Assembly: GCA_963678305.2 (NCBI GenBank)
Contig: CAXXVV010000017.1
Coordinates: 496,001-560,000, forward strand
Reading direction: 5' to 3'
DNA: 64,000 nt
Source of the DNA: G963676655 sp963678305
GTDB taxonomy: Bacteria > Verrucomicrobiota > Lentisphaeria > Victivallales > Victivallaceae
The translations under genes and the position numbers were made by a program. The notes beneath the pieces were generated by a model that was not told the origin of the DNA, searched no databases, and worked only from the letters and a program-made list of their open reading frames with translations. Of this stretch, positions 32,485 through 42,366 are shown one piece after another. The first letter of the stretch is position 1. Each line of letters starts with the position of its first letter.

Positions 32485-33804
32485 TCAATTTTTACGTTTT
32501 GACAGAAACCAGGCGCCTTCCGCCTTGCGTTTGTCATCGCCGGGCAGCAATTCCTGATAATTTTCCGCCACTTTGCGAAACGCCCCGGCCACCTCCTCGA
32601 TTACCGGTTTGTCAAAATGTTTGAACCACGGGATAAAGAAAGCATAATCCTGAATTGCATCGGTAACCGGCAAAGATGGGTTACGAATATCAACGCCCTC
32701 GGGCAGATTGCGGATAGCGGTCGGTTTGCCGTCGCCATAAACATCAATCGTATTGAAAAGCGGATGATGATGCATTTCTTTGTTCATACCGGGAGCGCAG
32801 CCGGAAACACCTTCAGCGGTAACCGCTTCACAGAAACGGGAAATTGAAAGTCCGCCCAGTTCTGCCGGTTCATACAAACCATGACAACAGTACCAGCCGG
32901 CTTTATTTGAATCCGGCCATTTGGGACAATGCGAATAAAGTCCGGGAACTCCTTTCAGCAGTTGCCAGAAGTATTTCATGGCCTTATCGATCTCCGCGCA
33001 TTCGGCATCATACTTCTTCAACTGCGCCAAACCGAGAATCGAGGAAAACTGCGACATCCGGTTTTTGTATCCGCCCCAGGGCATCGCCGCGCCGGCAACA
33101 TATTCAGGTATTTCCAGTTCGTTCTGGCGTGCATAATGACCAAAGATAATGGCTCGTTCGTAAATCTCCCGGTCATCTGTCGTCAGCATTCCGCCTTCGC
33201 CGATGGCAAACGATTTACCGGTCATCAACGACATCCCGGCGGCATCTCCGATTGTCCCGAGCTTACGTCCTTTATAGAGACCGCCCTGGGCATGGGAAAC
33301 GTCTTCAATAACTTTGACATTATGTTTCCTGGCAATTTCCATGATCGGGTCCATGTCGGCGGGATGAGACAGGTAATGCACCACCATGATCGCGGCGGTC
33401 CGTTCATTTATCCGATGTTCGATATCCGCCGGATCGAGACATAAGGTATCTCTTTCAATATCGGCAAAGTTAACCGAAGCGCCGAGATTGAGCGCCTGAA
33501 CCGCACTGGCCCAGTAAGTCACACTCGGACAAATCATCTCTTTTCCGGCAGTAACCCCGCACGCCCACATAGCGGCCTGTAAAGACTGAGTTCCGCTGCA
33601 ATGTGCCAGAGCGTATTTCGACCCCTGCCAGGCCGCAAATTCCTTTTCAAACTTTTTAGTTATATCGGTGCCGGACATATTGCCGTCACGCAATACCTGC
33701 AAGACTCCCTGCTCCATTTCCTCATTGACGATCGGCCATTTGATCAAGTGATCAAAACTTTCTTTAACCGCTTTTTCACCACCAAGTAAAGCCAGGTTAC
33801 TCAT
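32485..33804 (-). CDS. DegT/DnrJ/EryC1/StrS-family PLP aminotransferase
   Basis: 439 residues, type I fold. The PLP Schiff-base Lys is in SLMTGKSFAIGEGG near residue 195. The phosphate-binding start is AHCSGTQSLQAAM near 67, and the Asp contacting the pyridine N is in VIEDVSHAQG near 168. Family members aminate keto-sugars or act as dehydratase-like enzymes on sugars. CGGAG precedes ATG. Upstream on the same strand are two amidohydrolases, suggesting a small sugar or cyclitol catabolic route; the substrate is not identifiable. Confidence 0.9.
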   Translation of the reverse strand: MSNLALLGGEKAVKESFDHLIKWPIVNEEMEQGVLQVLRDGNMSGTDITKKFEKEFAAWQGSKYALAHCSGTQSLQAAMWACGVTAGKEMICPSVTYWASAVQALNLGASVNFADIERDTLCLDPADIEHRINERTAAIMVVHYLSHPADMDPIMEIARKHNVKVIEDVSHAQGGLYKGRKLGTIGDAAGMSLMTGKSFAIGEGGMLTTDDREIYERAIIFGHYARQNELEIPEYVAGAAMPWGGYKNRMSQFSSILGLAQLKKYDAECAEIDKAMKYFWQLLKGVPGLYSHCPKWPDSNKAGWYCCHGLYEPAELGGLSISRFCEAVTAEGVSGCAPGMNKEMHHHPLFNTIDVYGDGKPTAIRNLPEGVDIRNPSLPVTDAIQDYAFFIPWFKHFDKPVIEEVAGAFRKVAENYQELLPGDDKRKAEGAWFLSKRKN

Positions 33805-33913
33805 TTCTCACTCCGTTTTCATTTTTAAAATCATCGTGACAACCATTTGCCAACTCGATTAAATATAATTTCTTAAAATAATATTTCAACCCTTAAAAAC
33901 ATAAAAAACTCGA

Positions 33914-34663
33914 TTAAATTATACTTTTCAATAAACGTTCGAAATTGCCAGATCCGATCAGACTCTTCTGTTCGCCGGAAATATCCGAATACATCAGCTG
34001 AGTAATTGCCGACATCATTTCACTGCGCGGAAATCCGGTCCCGAACAGCAAACGCTCTTCACCGCCAAGCTCGATCAGTTTCTCAATCCCGCAATGAAAA
34101 GTAAAATTGTTGCCGACAGACAAATATACATTATCAAAAGCATCAAGCAATTGCGGCAATATGCGCGAACTCCGGTAGGAAACATTGTAAATGATCAGCG
34201 GCAGTCCGGGATATTCGGCGGCAATCTCCCCTATCAGCTTAAATCCGACGGTCTGATCCAGTAATAAGGGCAGCCGATGTGCCTGAAGCGCGGAAAAGAG
34301 ATTCCCGCTGACCCACGGCAAAATCTCCCAGGAATCGACAACCGGGCGAATCCTAACCATTGGCGCTCCGTGGTCAAGCGCCCGTCCCACTTGTTTTTCA
34401 GCCGAGTACTCCGGTTCAAACTCATCCGGCGCGACAATCGGACACGGCAGAATCCGCCCCTCACTAGCGACACAAGCCTCGTACAGTTTGCGGTTCGAAA
34501 TATCAAGGTCACATTCAAGATCGTCAGGCATCAGCGAACAAACCGCCTGCGCAACCCGGCACTTGTCCATTTCAGTGATAAGTTCAGCTCCACTTACCAT
34601 TTCCGTTCTGTTCAGCGCGTAGCCGAGAATTGAATTCTGAATATCAATAAGCTTAACCGTCAT
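33914..34663 (-). CDS. Amidohydrolase-2-like protein lacking metal ligands
   Basis: 249 residues, TIM-barrel collinear with the neighbour at 34666. The catalytic metal positions are gone: strand 1 reads IDIQNSILG instead of DLHGHLG, strand 5 has LLLDQTVG where His is expected, strand 6 has IYNVSYRSSR, and the late Asp is replaced (FGTGFPRSE against WGSDAYFFG). It is therefore probably a non-catalytic paralogue, perhaps a subunit or regulator of its neighbour. GGGAGG overlaps the neighbour's stop region, so translation is coupled. Confidence 0.75.
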   Translation of the reverse strand: MTVKLIDIQNSILGYALNRTEMVSGAELITEMDKCRVAQAVCSLMPDDLECDLDISNRKLYEACVASEGRILPCPIVAPDEFEPEYSAEKQVGRALDHGAPMVRIRPVVDSWEILPWVSGNLFSALQAHRLPLLLDQTVGFKLIGEIAAEYPGLPLIIYNVSYRSSRILPQLLDAFDNVYLSVGNNFTFHCGIEKLIELGGEERLLFGTGFPRSEMMSAITQLMYSDISGEQKSLIGSGNFERLLKSII

Positions 34664-34665
34664 GA

Positions 34666-35451
34666 TCAGACCTCCCGGATCCGGCTCAGGATCCTGGCGG
34701 CATTACCGCCGAAAATCATTTTTTTACATTCATCGCTGATATCAGCCCCGGCAACCTTCCCCAGTTGTTGAGCCTGACCGAAGAAATAAGCGTCGGAACC
34801 CCAGACAACCTGTTCCGGCCCGACTGCTTCAACAAAACGTTTCACCAGGCCGCGCCATGAAGCGCTGAATGCCAGATCAAGGTAGATATTAGGGCACTCA
34901 CGCGCCAGAGCGATATAACCGGCTTCGTTTGCCGCGCCGGCATGCGCCGCCAGTAAACTGGCGTCAGGATAACGCCGGGAAATTTCTTTCAATTCGTTCA
35001 GACAGCTCTCCTGCCCCCATGTATGGAACAGGATCGGCAGCCGCAGGTCATGGGCTATCTCATAAGCCGCATGATAGGCGTCAATGTCGTAGCTGAATCC
35101 ATTGGAGGAATGCAGCTTGATCCCGGTAAACCCCTGCCCTATTCTTTTTTCCACTTCCGCCTTTACCGCCTGACGGCAGGATGGAAAGGTAACGGCATAC
35201 CCGAGAATGCGCCCGGGAAACGCCTGCATCGCGGCATATACTTCATCGTTTCCAATTGCGGAGGAAGAAGCCATGCACTGCATATGGCTGCAAATAATTT
35301 TATCCACTCCGAGCCGGTCCATAACCTTGACCATGCCTGCCGGGGATTGATCCATGATCGGGAAATTATAACGGCCGAGGTGACCATGCAGGTCTATAAC
35401 CTCAAACGGCAGCGGTTTGCCGTTACGCGCCATCTCAAGAATAGAACTCAT
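34666..35451 (-). CDS. Amidohydrolase-2 family metal-dependent hydrolase
   Basis: 261 residues. Metal ligands of the family are present: DLHGHLG (HxH, near residue 20), ILFHTWGQ (about 142), LAAHAGAANE (about 167) and the Asp in VWGSDAYFFG (about 217). This is the COG2159-type fold, used for hydrolysis or decarboxylation of cyclic or carboxylated substrates. AAGGAG precedes ATG. First gene of the leftward amidohydrolase-amidohydrolase-DegT cluster. The upstream 140 bases contain the divergent pyrK start. Confidence 0.87.
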   Translation of the reverse strand: MSSILEMARNGKPLPFEVIDLHGHLGRYNFPIMDQSPAGMVKVMDRLGVDKIICSHMQCMASSSAIGNDEVYAAMQAFPGRILGYAVTFPSCRQAVKAEVEKRIGQGFTGIKLHSSNGFSYDIDAYHAAYEIAHDLRLPILFHTWGQESCLNELKEISRRYPDASLLAAHAGAANEAGYIALARECPNIYLDLAFSASWRGLVKRFVEAVGPEQVVWGSDAYFFGQAQQLGKVAGADISDECKKMIFGGNAARILSRIREV

Positions 35452-35593
35452 TTTTTACTCCTTGATAAAAATAGAATATTTCTATTTTACCGCGGTTCAG
35501 ATAAAAATCAACCGCGATAAGGCTTTTTAGTTGACTTTTCTGTTACCGGGTATATCTTTCAACATTATTCATTAACCAGCAAAGAGATTTTAT

Positions 35594-36376
35594 ATGAAAA
35601 ACGGTGAAATAATCAGTAACGAATTAATGGGACACGGTTACTACCGGATCAAGTTCCACGTTCCGGAGATCACGGCAACCGCTCAGCCGGGACAATTCGT
35701 ACATGTTCAGATAGCCACCTTGCGGGACCGGATACTGCGACGTCCCTTCAGCATCAGCGACGTCGAAAACGGAACATTGACCATTGTCTACAAAGTTGTC
35801 GGGGACGGCACCAATGTATTGTCACAGCTCCCTCCCGGAATGAAATGCGACCTGATGGGGCCTCTCGGCAATCCGTATACCCTCCCGAAAGAAGGCGAAG
35901 TTCCGGTAATCGTAGCCGGCGGCTACGGTTCCGCCGCCACCTATCTGCTGGCCCGGCGTTCGCCGCGGCCGGGACTGCTGCTGCTCGGGGCCAGAACGGA
36001 ACAGGATCTGATCCTGACGGATGAATTCGCCGCCACCGGTTATGAAGTGCGCTGCGCCACCGAAGACGGCTCACGCGGCGCCAAGGGCTATGTCACCGCG
36101 CTGCTGGATGACGTCTTTGAAAAATATAAAGCTGAAAAGCTCCGGTTTTATGCCTGCGGCCCGACCCCGATGCTGCTGGCCCTCGGCCGGATTCTGGTCG
36201 AACGCGGCTATAACGACGGCGAACTGAGTCTGGATCACCTGATGTGCTGCGGCGTCGGCGCGTGCTTCGCGTGTGTGGTCCGGGTTAAAGCTGATAACGA
36301 AGACGGCTGGCGTTACGCCCGGACCTGCAAAGAAGGCCCGGTATTCAAAGCCGACGCCGTCTGGTATGGAGAATAA
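35594..36376 (+). CDS. pyrK: Dihydroorotate dehydrogenase electron-transfer subunit
   Basis: 260 residues. FAD-binding RRPFSISD is near residue 52, NAD-binding GGYGSAATYLLARR near 110 and the CGPTPML segment near 192. The C-terminal [2Fe-2S] block is CCGVGACFACVV with a later Cys in TCKEG. It passes electrons from dihydroorotate oxidation to NAD+. Two bases separate its stop from the pyrD ATG, the usual pyrK-pyrD pair of class 1B enzymes. Confidence 0.95.
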   Translation: MKNGEIISNELMGHGYYRIKFHVPEITATAQPGQFVHVQIATLRDRILRRPFSISDVENGTLTIVYKVVGDGTNVLSQLPPGMKCDLMGPLGNPYTLPKEGEVPVIVAGGYGSAATYLLARRSPRPGLLLLGARTEQDLILTDEFAATGYEVRCATEDGSRGAKGYVTALLDDVFEKYKAEKLRFYACGPTPMLLALGRILVERGYNDGELSLDHLMCCGVGACFACVVRVKADNEDGWRYARTCKEGPVFKADAVWYGE

Positions 36377-36378
36377 TC

Positions 36379-37299
36379 ATGGCTGATTTAACTGTAAACC
36401 TTGGAAAATTTTCTCTCAAAAATCCGGTAATGACCGCTTCCGGCACGTTCGGATACGGCTTTGAATATAAAGATTATTATGACTTGAAAGAGCTTGGCGC
36501 GGTCGTGGTCAAAGGCATTGCCATGAACCCGAGCCACGGCAACAAAACCCCGCGAGTCGCGGAAGTAGCATCCGGCATGCTGAATGCCATTGGTCTCCAG
36601 GGACCGGGAGTCGACAAGTTTCTCCACGGCGATGAATACCTGCCGTTTCTCCGAACCACCGGAGCCGACGTCATTGTCAATATCTGGGGAAAAAGCATTG
36701 AGGAATACCGCGACGTCGCCGCCGCGCTGGATGCTGATTCCGATGGCATTACCGCCCTTGAGATCAATATTTCATGTCCTAATATCAAGGAAGGCGGCGT
36801 AGCCTTCGGCACCAACCGCAAACTGGCTTATGAGGTCATCAGCGAAGTCCGCAAAGCAACCAGCCTGCCGCTGATCACCAAGCTCAGCCCGAACGTTACC
36901 GACATCACCGAATTCGCCAAAGTGTCTGAAGACGCCGGCAGCGATGCCATTTCGCTGATCAACACCATAACCGGCATGGCAATCGATATTGAAACCCGTA
37001 AGCCGCTGATCGCCAATATAACCGGCGGTTTGAGCGGTCCGGCGATCAAGCCGGTCGCATTGCGCATGGTCTGGCAGGCGGCTGGTGCGGTTGAAATCCC
37101 GGTTATCGGGATGGGCGGCATCATGACCGCCGAGGACGCGATTGAGTTTTTCCTGGCCGGAGCAAAAGCAATCGCGGTCGGCACCGCTATTTTCGCCGAT
37201 CCCTTCGCGCCGCTGAAAGTAATTGGCGGGATCAATGAATATCTTGACCGACACGGTTATGCCTCGATCAACGATATCATCGGAGCGTTGGAAGTTTGA
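36379..37299 (+). CDS. pyrD: Dihydroorotate dehydrogenase, class 1B catalytic subunit
   Basis: 306 residues, FMN TIM barrel. NPVMTASGTFGYG is at the N-terminus, NISCPNIKEGG near 132 carries the catalytic Cys of class 1, SLINTITGMAID near 195 and IPVIGMGGI...VGTAIF the FMN-phosphate site. It oxidises dihydroorotate to orotate in pyrimidine synthesis, with PyrK as partner. GGAG lies within the end of pyrK. The TatD-like gene starts 5 bases after its stop. Confidence 0.96.
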   Translation: MADLTVNLGKFSLKNPVMTASGTFGYGFEYKDYYDLKELGAVVVKGIAMNPSHGNKTPRVAEVASGMLNAIGLQGPGVDKFLHGDEYLPFLRTTGADVIVNIWGKSIEEYRDVAAALDADSDGITALEINISCPNIKEGGVAFGTNRKLAYEVISEVRKATSLPLITKLSPNVTDITEFAKVSEDAGSDAISLINTITGMAIDIETRKPLIANITGGLSGPAIKPVALRMVWQAAGAVEIPVIGMGGIMTAEDAIEFFLAGAKAIAVGTAIFADPFAPLKVIGGINEYLDRHGYASINDIIGALEV

Positions 37300-37303
37300 A
37301 CCG

Positions 37304-37927
37304 ATGAAACCGGTCAACATTCACTGCCATGAACTTCCGCCTTCGGAAGTTATCGGCATTGTCTCGACCGAGCCGGGAAACGATTTGCCCGATACTCCAC
37401 GGATTTCCATGGGACTGCATCCGTGGCGACTGGACAACTGGCGGGAACGCCTGAAAACAATTGAGGAATTTGCCGCCTCCGGCAAATTGCAGGCGATTGG
37501 AGAATGCGGGCTGGACCGGGCTCATTCATCCGCTCCGTTTGACGAACAAATAACCGTTTTTGAAGAGCAGGCAGAACTGGCGGCAAAATACCAACTGCCC
37601 GTGATAGTCCATTGCGTCCGGGCAGTTCCCGAAACGATTGCCGTCAAACTCAAATATCCCGGCGTTCCGGCCTGGATACTTCACGGCTACAACTCAAAAC
37701 CACAGTTGCTGCAAGATGCGCTGCGACATGGATTTTACGTTTCATTCGGGCCGAAGGCCAAGCCGGAACTGATCGAACTGACTCCTCCGGATAAATTGTT
37801 TCTGGAAACCGACGATTCAAATAGTGATATCAACATCCTCTACCGGACTACCGCCAAACTATTGAACCGGAATGTTAACATTCTGGCCCGCGAAATCCAT
37901 GAAAATTATGTCCGAATTTTTACATAA
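37304..37927 (+). CDS. TatD-family metal-dependent hydrolase
   Basis: 207 residues from ATG 37304, chosen because GGAAG lies just upstream and MKPVNIHCHE gives the expected start of the family. Metal ligands: IHCHE (HxH, residues 6-8), GECGLD near 66, PVIVHCVRA near 104, WILHGYN near 130 and the Asp in FLETDDSN near 167. At 207 residues it is shorter than typical TatD (about 260), with compact loops. Family members are DNases or unknown hydrolases. Co-transcribed with pyrKD. Confidence 0.88.
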   Translation: MKPVNIHCHELPPSEVIGIVSTEPGNDLPDTPRISMGLHPWRLDNWRERLKTIEEFAASGKLQAIGECGLDRAHSSAPFDEQITVFEEQAELAAKYQLPVIVHCVRAVPETIAVKLKYPGVPAWILHGYNSKPQLLQDALRHGFYVSFGPKAKPELIELTPPDKLFLETDDSNSDINILYRTTAKLLNRNVNILAREIHENYVRIFT

Positions 37928-37950
37928 AAAAAGGGCCGGCGACCGGCCCT
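37925..37950 (-). terminator. Minus-strand intrinsic terminator
   Basis: AGGGCCGG-CGA-CCGGCCCT (37932-37950) is followed on the minus strand by TTTTTTT (37931-37925). It serves the DUF3313-like lipoprotein gene and overlaps the stop codon of the convergent tatD-like gene; on the plus strand no T-tract follows. Confidence 0.88.
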
Positions 37951-37971
37951 GTAATGGGTATTTCCGCTATT

Positions 37972-38772
37972 TCACTGAAAGAACACGAACTTGCTTTTTG
38001 ATTCATAATCCGGGCGTTCGCCGGTTTTCTGAATGTAATCCAAAACCTTGACAAACTGTCCGGTCCACATGTCTATGACCTCACGGGCCCCACCGTATAC
38101 GGTGAAATCTTTGGTATTGAAATAAGCAGTCTTCCCCTTTTCCCGGTCGGCGACAACCGCAATAATTTTACCGGTTTTTGAGTCACGCAGGATCGTTTCC
38201 ATGGCGATCATTCCGCCAGTTGAGCTGGAACTGGAGCTCCGGTTTGCCAATTTTATCGGCGACAAAATGGCTCCGATCGGCGTCAGGTTGGTGATATTTG
38301 AAACAGCACCGAGAATCGGCTTATTGGGAATTGCTTCAACAATAGCAAATTCGAGCGCCAGGGTTTTGCTTCCGGGTTTGTCGACCAGCTTGAATCGGGT
38401 ACTCTTGGCAAATGCCTTTTTAAATGAATTTGCGGCATAAACCGCCAGTTCGTTAAGCTCCTGCTTTTTATTTTTATCATTAACGAAAAGGTTGGTATTG
38501 GCCCACTTTGAAGCTTGCAACTGTTTGGGAGAAACAATCACCGCCACTTCAATCTTATTGTACTTGGGGATCAGCTTGGGCTCTCCCCAGCTTTTGCGCT
38601 GCGTCTCTCTTGAGACCCGCTGCATCATAGCGGCATATTCAGGCGGTATAAACACCTGTTTAGCGGGCGGTTCGCTCGCACAGCCGCCCAAAATCGCAAC
38701 GAAAACGAGCCCGCTAAATCCTAAACAGGCGCCCTTAAATACCATTCTTGTTTTTTGCGTTATTCCGCTCAT
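37972..38772 (-). CDS. DUF3313-like lipoprotein
   Basis: 266 residues with a lipoprotein signal: basic start, hydrophobic stretch and lipobox LGGC (Cys near residue 31). The mature part has the alternating pattern of DUF3313-type proteins (IEVAVIVSPKQL; LALEFAIVEAIPNKP; GGMIAMETILRDSKTGKII), and a Ser-rich linker lies near 185. Probably anchored in the outer or inner membrane facing the periplasm. Function unknown. AAGGAGG precedes ATG, and a strong terminator follows. Confidence 0.78.
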   Translation of the reverse strand: MSGITQKTRMVFKGACLGFSGLVFVAILGGCASEPPAKQVFIPPEYAAMMQRVSRETQRKSWGEPKLIPKYNKIEVAVIVSPKQLQASKWANTNLFVNDKNKKQELNELAVYAANSFKKAFAKSTRFKLVDKPGSKTLALEFAIVEAIPNKPILGAVSNITNLTPIGAILSPIKLANRSSSSSSTGGMIAMETILRDSKTGKIIAVVADREKGKTAYFNTKDFTVYGGAREVIDMWTGQFVKVLDYIQKTGERPDYESKSKFVFFQ

Positions 38773-39005
38773 TTTTTTGCCTCCTTTTTTGATTGGATTA
38801 CCTTGCGCAATCTTATCTTGTACAAAAGCCTTACATGGGAAAAGAATATTTAATTAAATAATAAATGCTCAAACTAAAGAAATCAATAGAGTAATCAGGA
38901 TTAAAGATTATTTATCCCGTGTTTTGAGCATCTGAATTTGCATCCGGGGATTTGAGGTGTTAAAATATTGCGGGGTTGCTATTGCTGATAAATTTGGACA
39001 AAGAT

Positions 39006-40829
39006 ATGGAAAACAATAATTCAGATACTCATAAAAAATTCAAGACCGCTTTTCTGGTCGGCTGTCTGCTGCCGACGATTCTCCTGCTGCTGGTTGCAAT
39101 GGTTCTTATTCTAATGCAGTCTTATGAAAAACCGGCCAAACCGGAATATATCGTTAAAGTTGAAAAGAAAATCGTCAACCGGGAAAAAAAACTCGAGACT
39201 GAAAAGAAACAGGTTTATGATATAGACCAGACAATTCAGGCTCTCTACAGTATTGAAAAAGCCCTGAACGAAGCAAAGTCATTCAAGGACCTGTCGGGGT
39301 TTATTCTCCAAGAAGACTCAAGTCTGGTCGCCAGTGACGCCGCGGCGTTGAAGTATCGTTTTTTCAATATCTACAAAGATCTGCTCCAGAGCGAGGATTC
39401 GCTTGAGGAATTACAGTCGCTTTACGGTGTGGTCGGCGGTTCAATGCTGGATCTGGCCTCTACGGTCAGCCTTACCGGAACCGGACTGTCGATCAACCGT
39501 GAACAGGCGGAAAAAGTCTGGAACGAGCACATTTCCCGGGCTTCGCTGGAACGCAAGATGCGGGACCGGCTCAACTCCAATCAAGACCGGCTGTTGAAAT
39601 TTTATTTCGACTACATGAAAATTCGCGGCAAATACCTCAAGGAATGGAACAAGCTATGCGCCCTGCGGGACCGTGCTTATATATCGATATTTGAAAACAA
39701 ACCGGAAGAAGCCATCAAGAACGCTTCCGCCGCCGTCGCGCTGGCCCCGAACGAAAAAGAAGCGCATCTGCTGCTGACCATGTGTCTGCTCGAACGCGCG
39801 AAGGAAACCGATCTGGCACAGGCTGAAACCCTGATTACCGATTATTTGAAGAAACATCAGGGACAGGAGGCCCCTGCTTATCTGCTGCGTGGAGTAGTCC
39901 GTTACAAACAAAAACAGTACGACACCGCGGTTATCGATTTTGATCAGGCCGCGACCTATTACCCCAAACAGCAGAAAGTACTGTTGGACAAACTCAACCT
40001 TTACAAAAAACGCAGTTTCCTGAACAAGTCCAAAGAGGGACGCATGATCATCAACATGTACCGGAGTATGATGACTGGTTCCGGCTATTTCAGCCCGGAC
40101 TTCCAGTTGGCTCGGGTCCATCTTGACCGAGGCGACAAGGATCACGCCAGAAGTAAAATATTCGACCACTTCTTCCGTCGCCGCAACCAGGGACAGTGGG
40201 ACCGGGTTCTGAACGACTTTCGTTTCTGCTCACAATACCTTGACAGCAAAACTTTCGCCGCCATCCCGGGCAACAAACTGAAATTGCAAATAGAACCGGC
40301 ATTCCTGTTCAATAAAGTCATCGTCAAAATCAAAAATGACTCAAAACAGAATATCCATAATGTCAGTGTCCTGCTCTGCGTCAGGTTCACCGACATGTTC
40401 AAGGGCGATTATGTCGCGTTTCCGGTCGGGGAAACCGTCGCGACACTGAAAGCCGGTGAAAGCATCGAATTCGGACGACGCCATATCGCGGAAGTAACGA
40501 AGGAAAAGCTTGGAGCTGAAAAAGAATTTAAAGACATCATCCAGTGCGCCGCCGTCCTGATTTCAGACGAAACAATTACCTGGATCGTCATGGACAAGGT
40601 AGTACCGCCGACCCAAAAAGCCGCGGACGAAAAGACCGACCACGGCAAAGTAATTTCCGATAAGCTCGAAAAGAAAATGAACAAGGCAATCGACAAAGCT
40701 ATCGACAAGGCGGACAAACTGATGGACAAAGCTATCGACAAGGCAGTGGATGCCGTATCCGACTCCATTGAAAAGAAATTGGACGGCAATAAGAAATCCG
40801 ATACCGCAAAGCAACCGGATAAGAAATAA
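39006..40829 (+). CDS. Membrane-anchored coiled-coil/TPR protein with Lys-Asp-rich tail
   Basis: 607 residues from ATG 39006; a TTG ten codons upstream is an alternative and ribosome sites are weak for both. One membrane helix (about 15-38, FLVGCLLPTILLLLVAMVLI), then a Lys/Glu-rich coiled coil (about 45-75). TPR-like repeats follow at about 225-370 (AYISIFENKPEEAIKNASAAV; LRGVVRYKQKQYDTAVIDF). The last 60 residues repeat a KAIDKAxDK pattern predicted as an amphipathic helix. Topology would place the repeats outside the cytoplasm. The next gene starts 1 base after its stop. No named function. Confidence 0.72.
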   Translation: MENNNSDTHKKFKTAFLVGCLLPTILLLLVAMVLILMQSYEKPAKPEYIVKVEKKIVNREKKLETEKKQVYDIDQTIQALYSIEKALNEAKSFKDLSGFILQEDSSLVASDAAALKYRFFNIYKDLLQSEDSLEELQSLYGVVGGSMLDLASTVSLTGTGLSINREQAEKVWNEHISRASLERKMRDRLNSNQDRLLKFYFDYMKIRGKYLKEWNKLCALRDRAYISIFENKPEEAIKNASAAVALAPNEKEAHLLLTMCLLERAKETDLAQAETLITDYLKKHQGQEAPAYLLRGVVRYKQKQYDTAVIDFDQAATYYPKQQKVLLDKLNLYKKRSFLNKSKEGRMIINMYRSMMTGSGYFSPDFQLARVHLDRGDKDHARSKIFDHFFRRRNQGQWDRVLNDFRFCSQYLDSKTFAAIPGNKLKLQIEPAFLFNKVIVKIKNDSKQNIHNVSVLLCVRFTDMFKGDYVAFPVGETVATLKAGESIEFGRRHIAEVTKEKLGAEKEFKDIIQCAAVLISDETITWIVMDKVVPPTQKAADEKTDHGKVISDKLEKKMNKAIDKAIDKADKLMDKAIDKAVDAVSDSIEKKLDGNKKSDTAKQPDKK

Positions 40830-40830
40830 T

Positions 40831-42117
40831 ATGGCGAAAAAAAAACATAACCCCACCCCCCCGGCTGTTTTTGACTATTATCCGAACCAGCATTTCGACT
40901 GCACCTGCTGCGGATTCTGCTGCAATAATTTCGAGATTTCTATTTCCCCGGAAGAAATGGCAGAGTTAAAAAAGTTCAAACTGCCCAACGGGGAACATCC
41001 ACCAGACAATTGGTTTTTTCCGGCAAAAACACGTGAGGGCTTTTTCGCGATTGCCAAAGATGAAAGAGGCTGGTGTTCTTTTATGGACGCGGAAGGAAAA
41101 TGTCTGCTTCATAACGCCATCGGCTGGAACCACAAACCACTGATCTGTCAAGTTTTCCCGATGCATATCGCCCATTGGAAAGACGGTCGCTGTTCCGCTG
41201 AACTGCGCTTTATCTGTGAGGGCGTCGCACGGCAGGACGGGACAACACTGGGTAATCAAACCGATATAATGCAGGCTATCGCCGCCCCGTTGCGGGAACG
41301 TTTACCGATGAGCAACACTGAGTATTCAAGTGTCAATCCGGCCCCGTTAATGACTGTAAGACGAGTCCACGATGGCTTCAAAACAATCCTGCATAAACCG
41401 GACGCGCCATTACCGGAAAGACTGTACGCGGTGGCCAGGATAGTTGATTTTCACACTCAAAAAGCGAATCGTGAGGCAATCGCCTCTGCCGATGAAAGTT
41501 TCAGCGGCGATGCAGTGGATTTTGTCAACAAAGCGTCAGATATCTTGAAACAGGAGCTTGCCACTGGCTCGGCATCTTTTTCCGACCGGCTGGATTTCCG
41601 GATTCTGACCATGGGGTATTTGCGTGACGACGATACCGCCACCGCCAAATCACCAATCCGCCGTTTTAAACTGCTGTGCGCCCATTCGATGTTCGGCGCT
41701 GGCGGCGGTAATTTGCATGACATCAACCCTAACGCCCCCGGAGTCGGCGGTCGCCAATTTATGCAAAACATGAGAAAATTAGATTGCGATGAAGCCGCGC
41801 ATGAAATGTTCGAACAACTATTCTTCGGCAAACTCGACGCAATGCATTTCTGTGGCAACACGGTTCATGATTACACCTACGAAGAAGGCATCAGACATCT
41901 GTTGCTGACGGCTCCGGTCGGTTATGCTCTGGCCGCATCGTTCGCGGCGGAAAATAATAAAGCGATAATCGACCGGGATTCCATGCTTGCGGCAGTCCGC
42001 CTGTTGGACCTGACGTTTGCGCGTTCCCCTTTCTTCCGGCTGCAACTGGCAAAAAGGCTGATCGGCAAACTGACTCAGCCGGCTAATTTCGCGGGGATAC
42101 TGAACCTGGTATTTTGA
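40831..42117 (+). CDS. YkgJ-family Cys-cluster protein (FliB-like length)
   Basis: 428 residues from ATG 40831. An N-terminal YkgJ metal/Fe-S-type motif DCTCCGFCCNN lies near residue 22, with the matching CLLHNAIGWNHKPLICQVFP near 95-115. In this family four Cys in these two blocks are thought to hold a metal. The remaining 300 residues are helical and unlike small YkgJ proteins; the total length matches flagellin lysine methylase (FliB)-like members, but no flagellar gene is here. Function uncertain. Confidence 0.72.
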   Translation: MAKKKHNPTPPAVFDYYPNQHFDCTCCGFCCNNFEISISPEEMAELKKFKLPNGEHPPDNWFFPAKTREGFFAIAKDERGWCSFMDAEGKCLLHNAIGWNHKPLICQVFPMHIAHWKDGRCSAELRFICEGVARQDGTTLGNQTDIMQAIAAPLRERLPMSNTEYSSVNPAPLMTVRRVHDGFKTILHKPDAPLPERLYAVARIVDFHTQKANREAIASADESFSGDAVDFVNKASDILKQELATGSASFSDRLDFRILTMGYLRDDDTATAKSPIRRFKLLCAHSMFGAGGGNLHDINPNAPGVGGRQFMQNMRKLDCDEAAHEMFEQLFFGKLDAMHFCGNTVHDYTYEEGIRHLLLTAPVGYALAASFAAENNKAIIDRDSMLAAVRLLDLTFARSPFFRLQLAKRLIGKLTQPANFAGILNLVF

Positions 42118-42366
42118 TAAGACTAAACGTTCCAAAGTGTTATAGAGACAACCAGACCGGCAACCATCCTCATACACGTAAAACCAAATAAACAAGCTAC
42201 TTACATCATAATATTAAACTACATAATGATTATTTATTATCCAACACTCATGTTACAAAGTGCGGTATCAGCTAAAATTTGATCTTTTTTTGCGTGTCTT
42301 TTTTGCATGTAAATTTTTTAAGGCTAGATTATTCAGACAAAATGATTTAACAGAAAAGACAATTAT

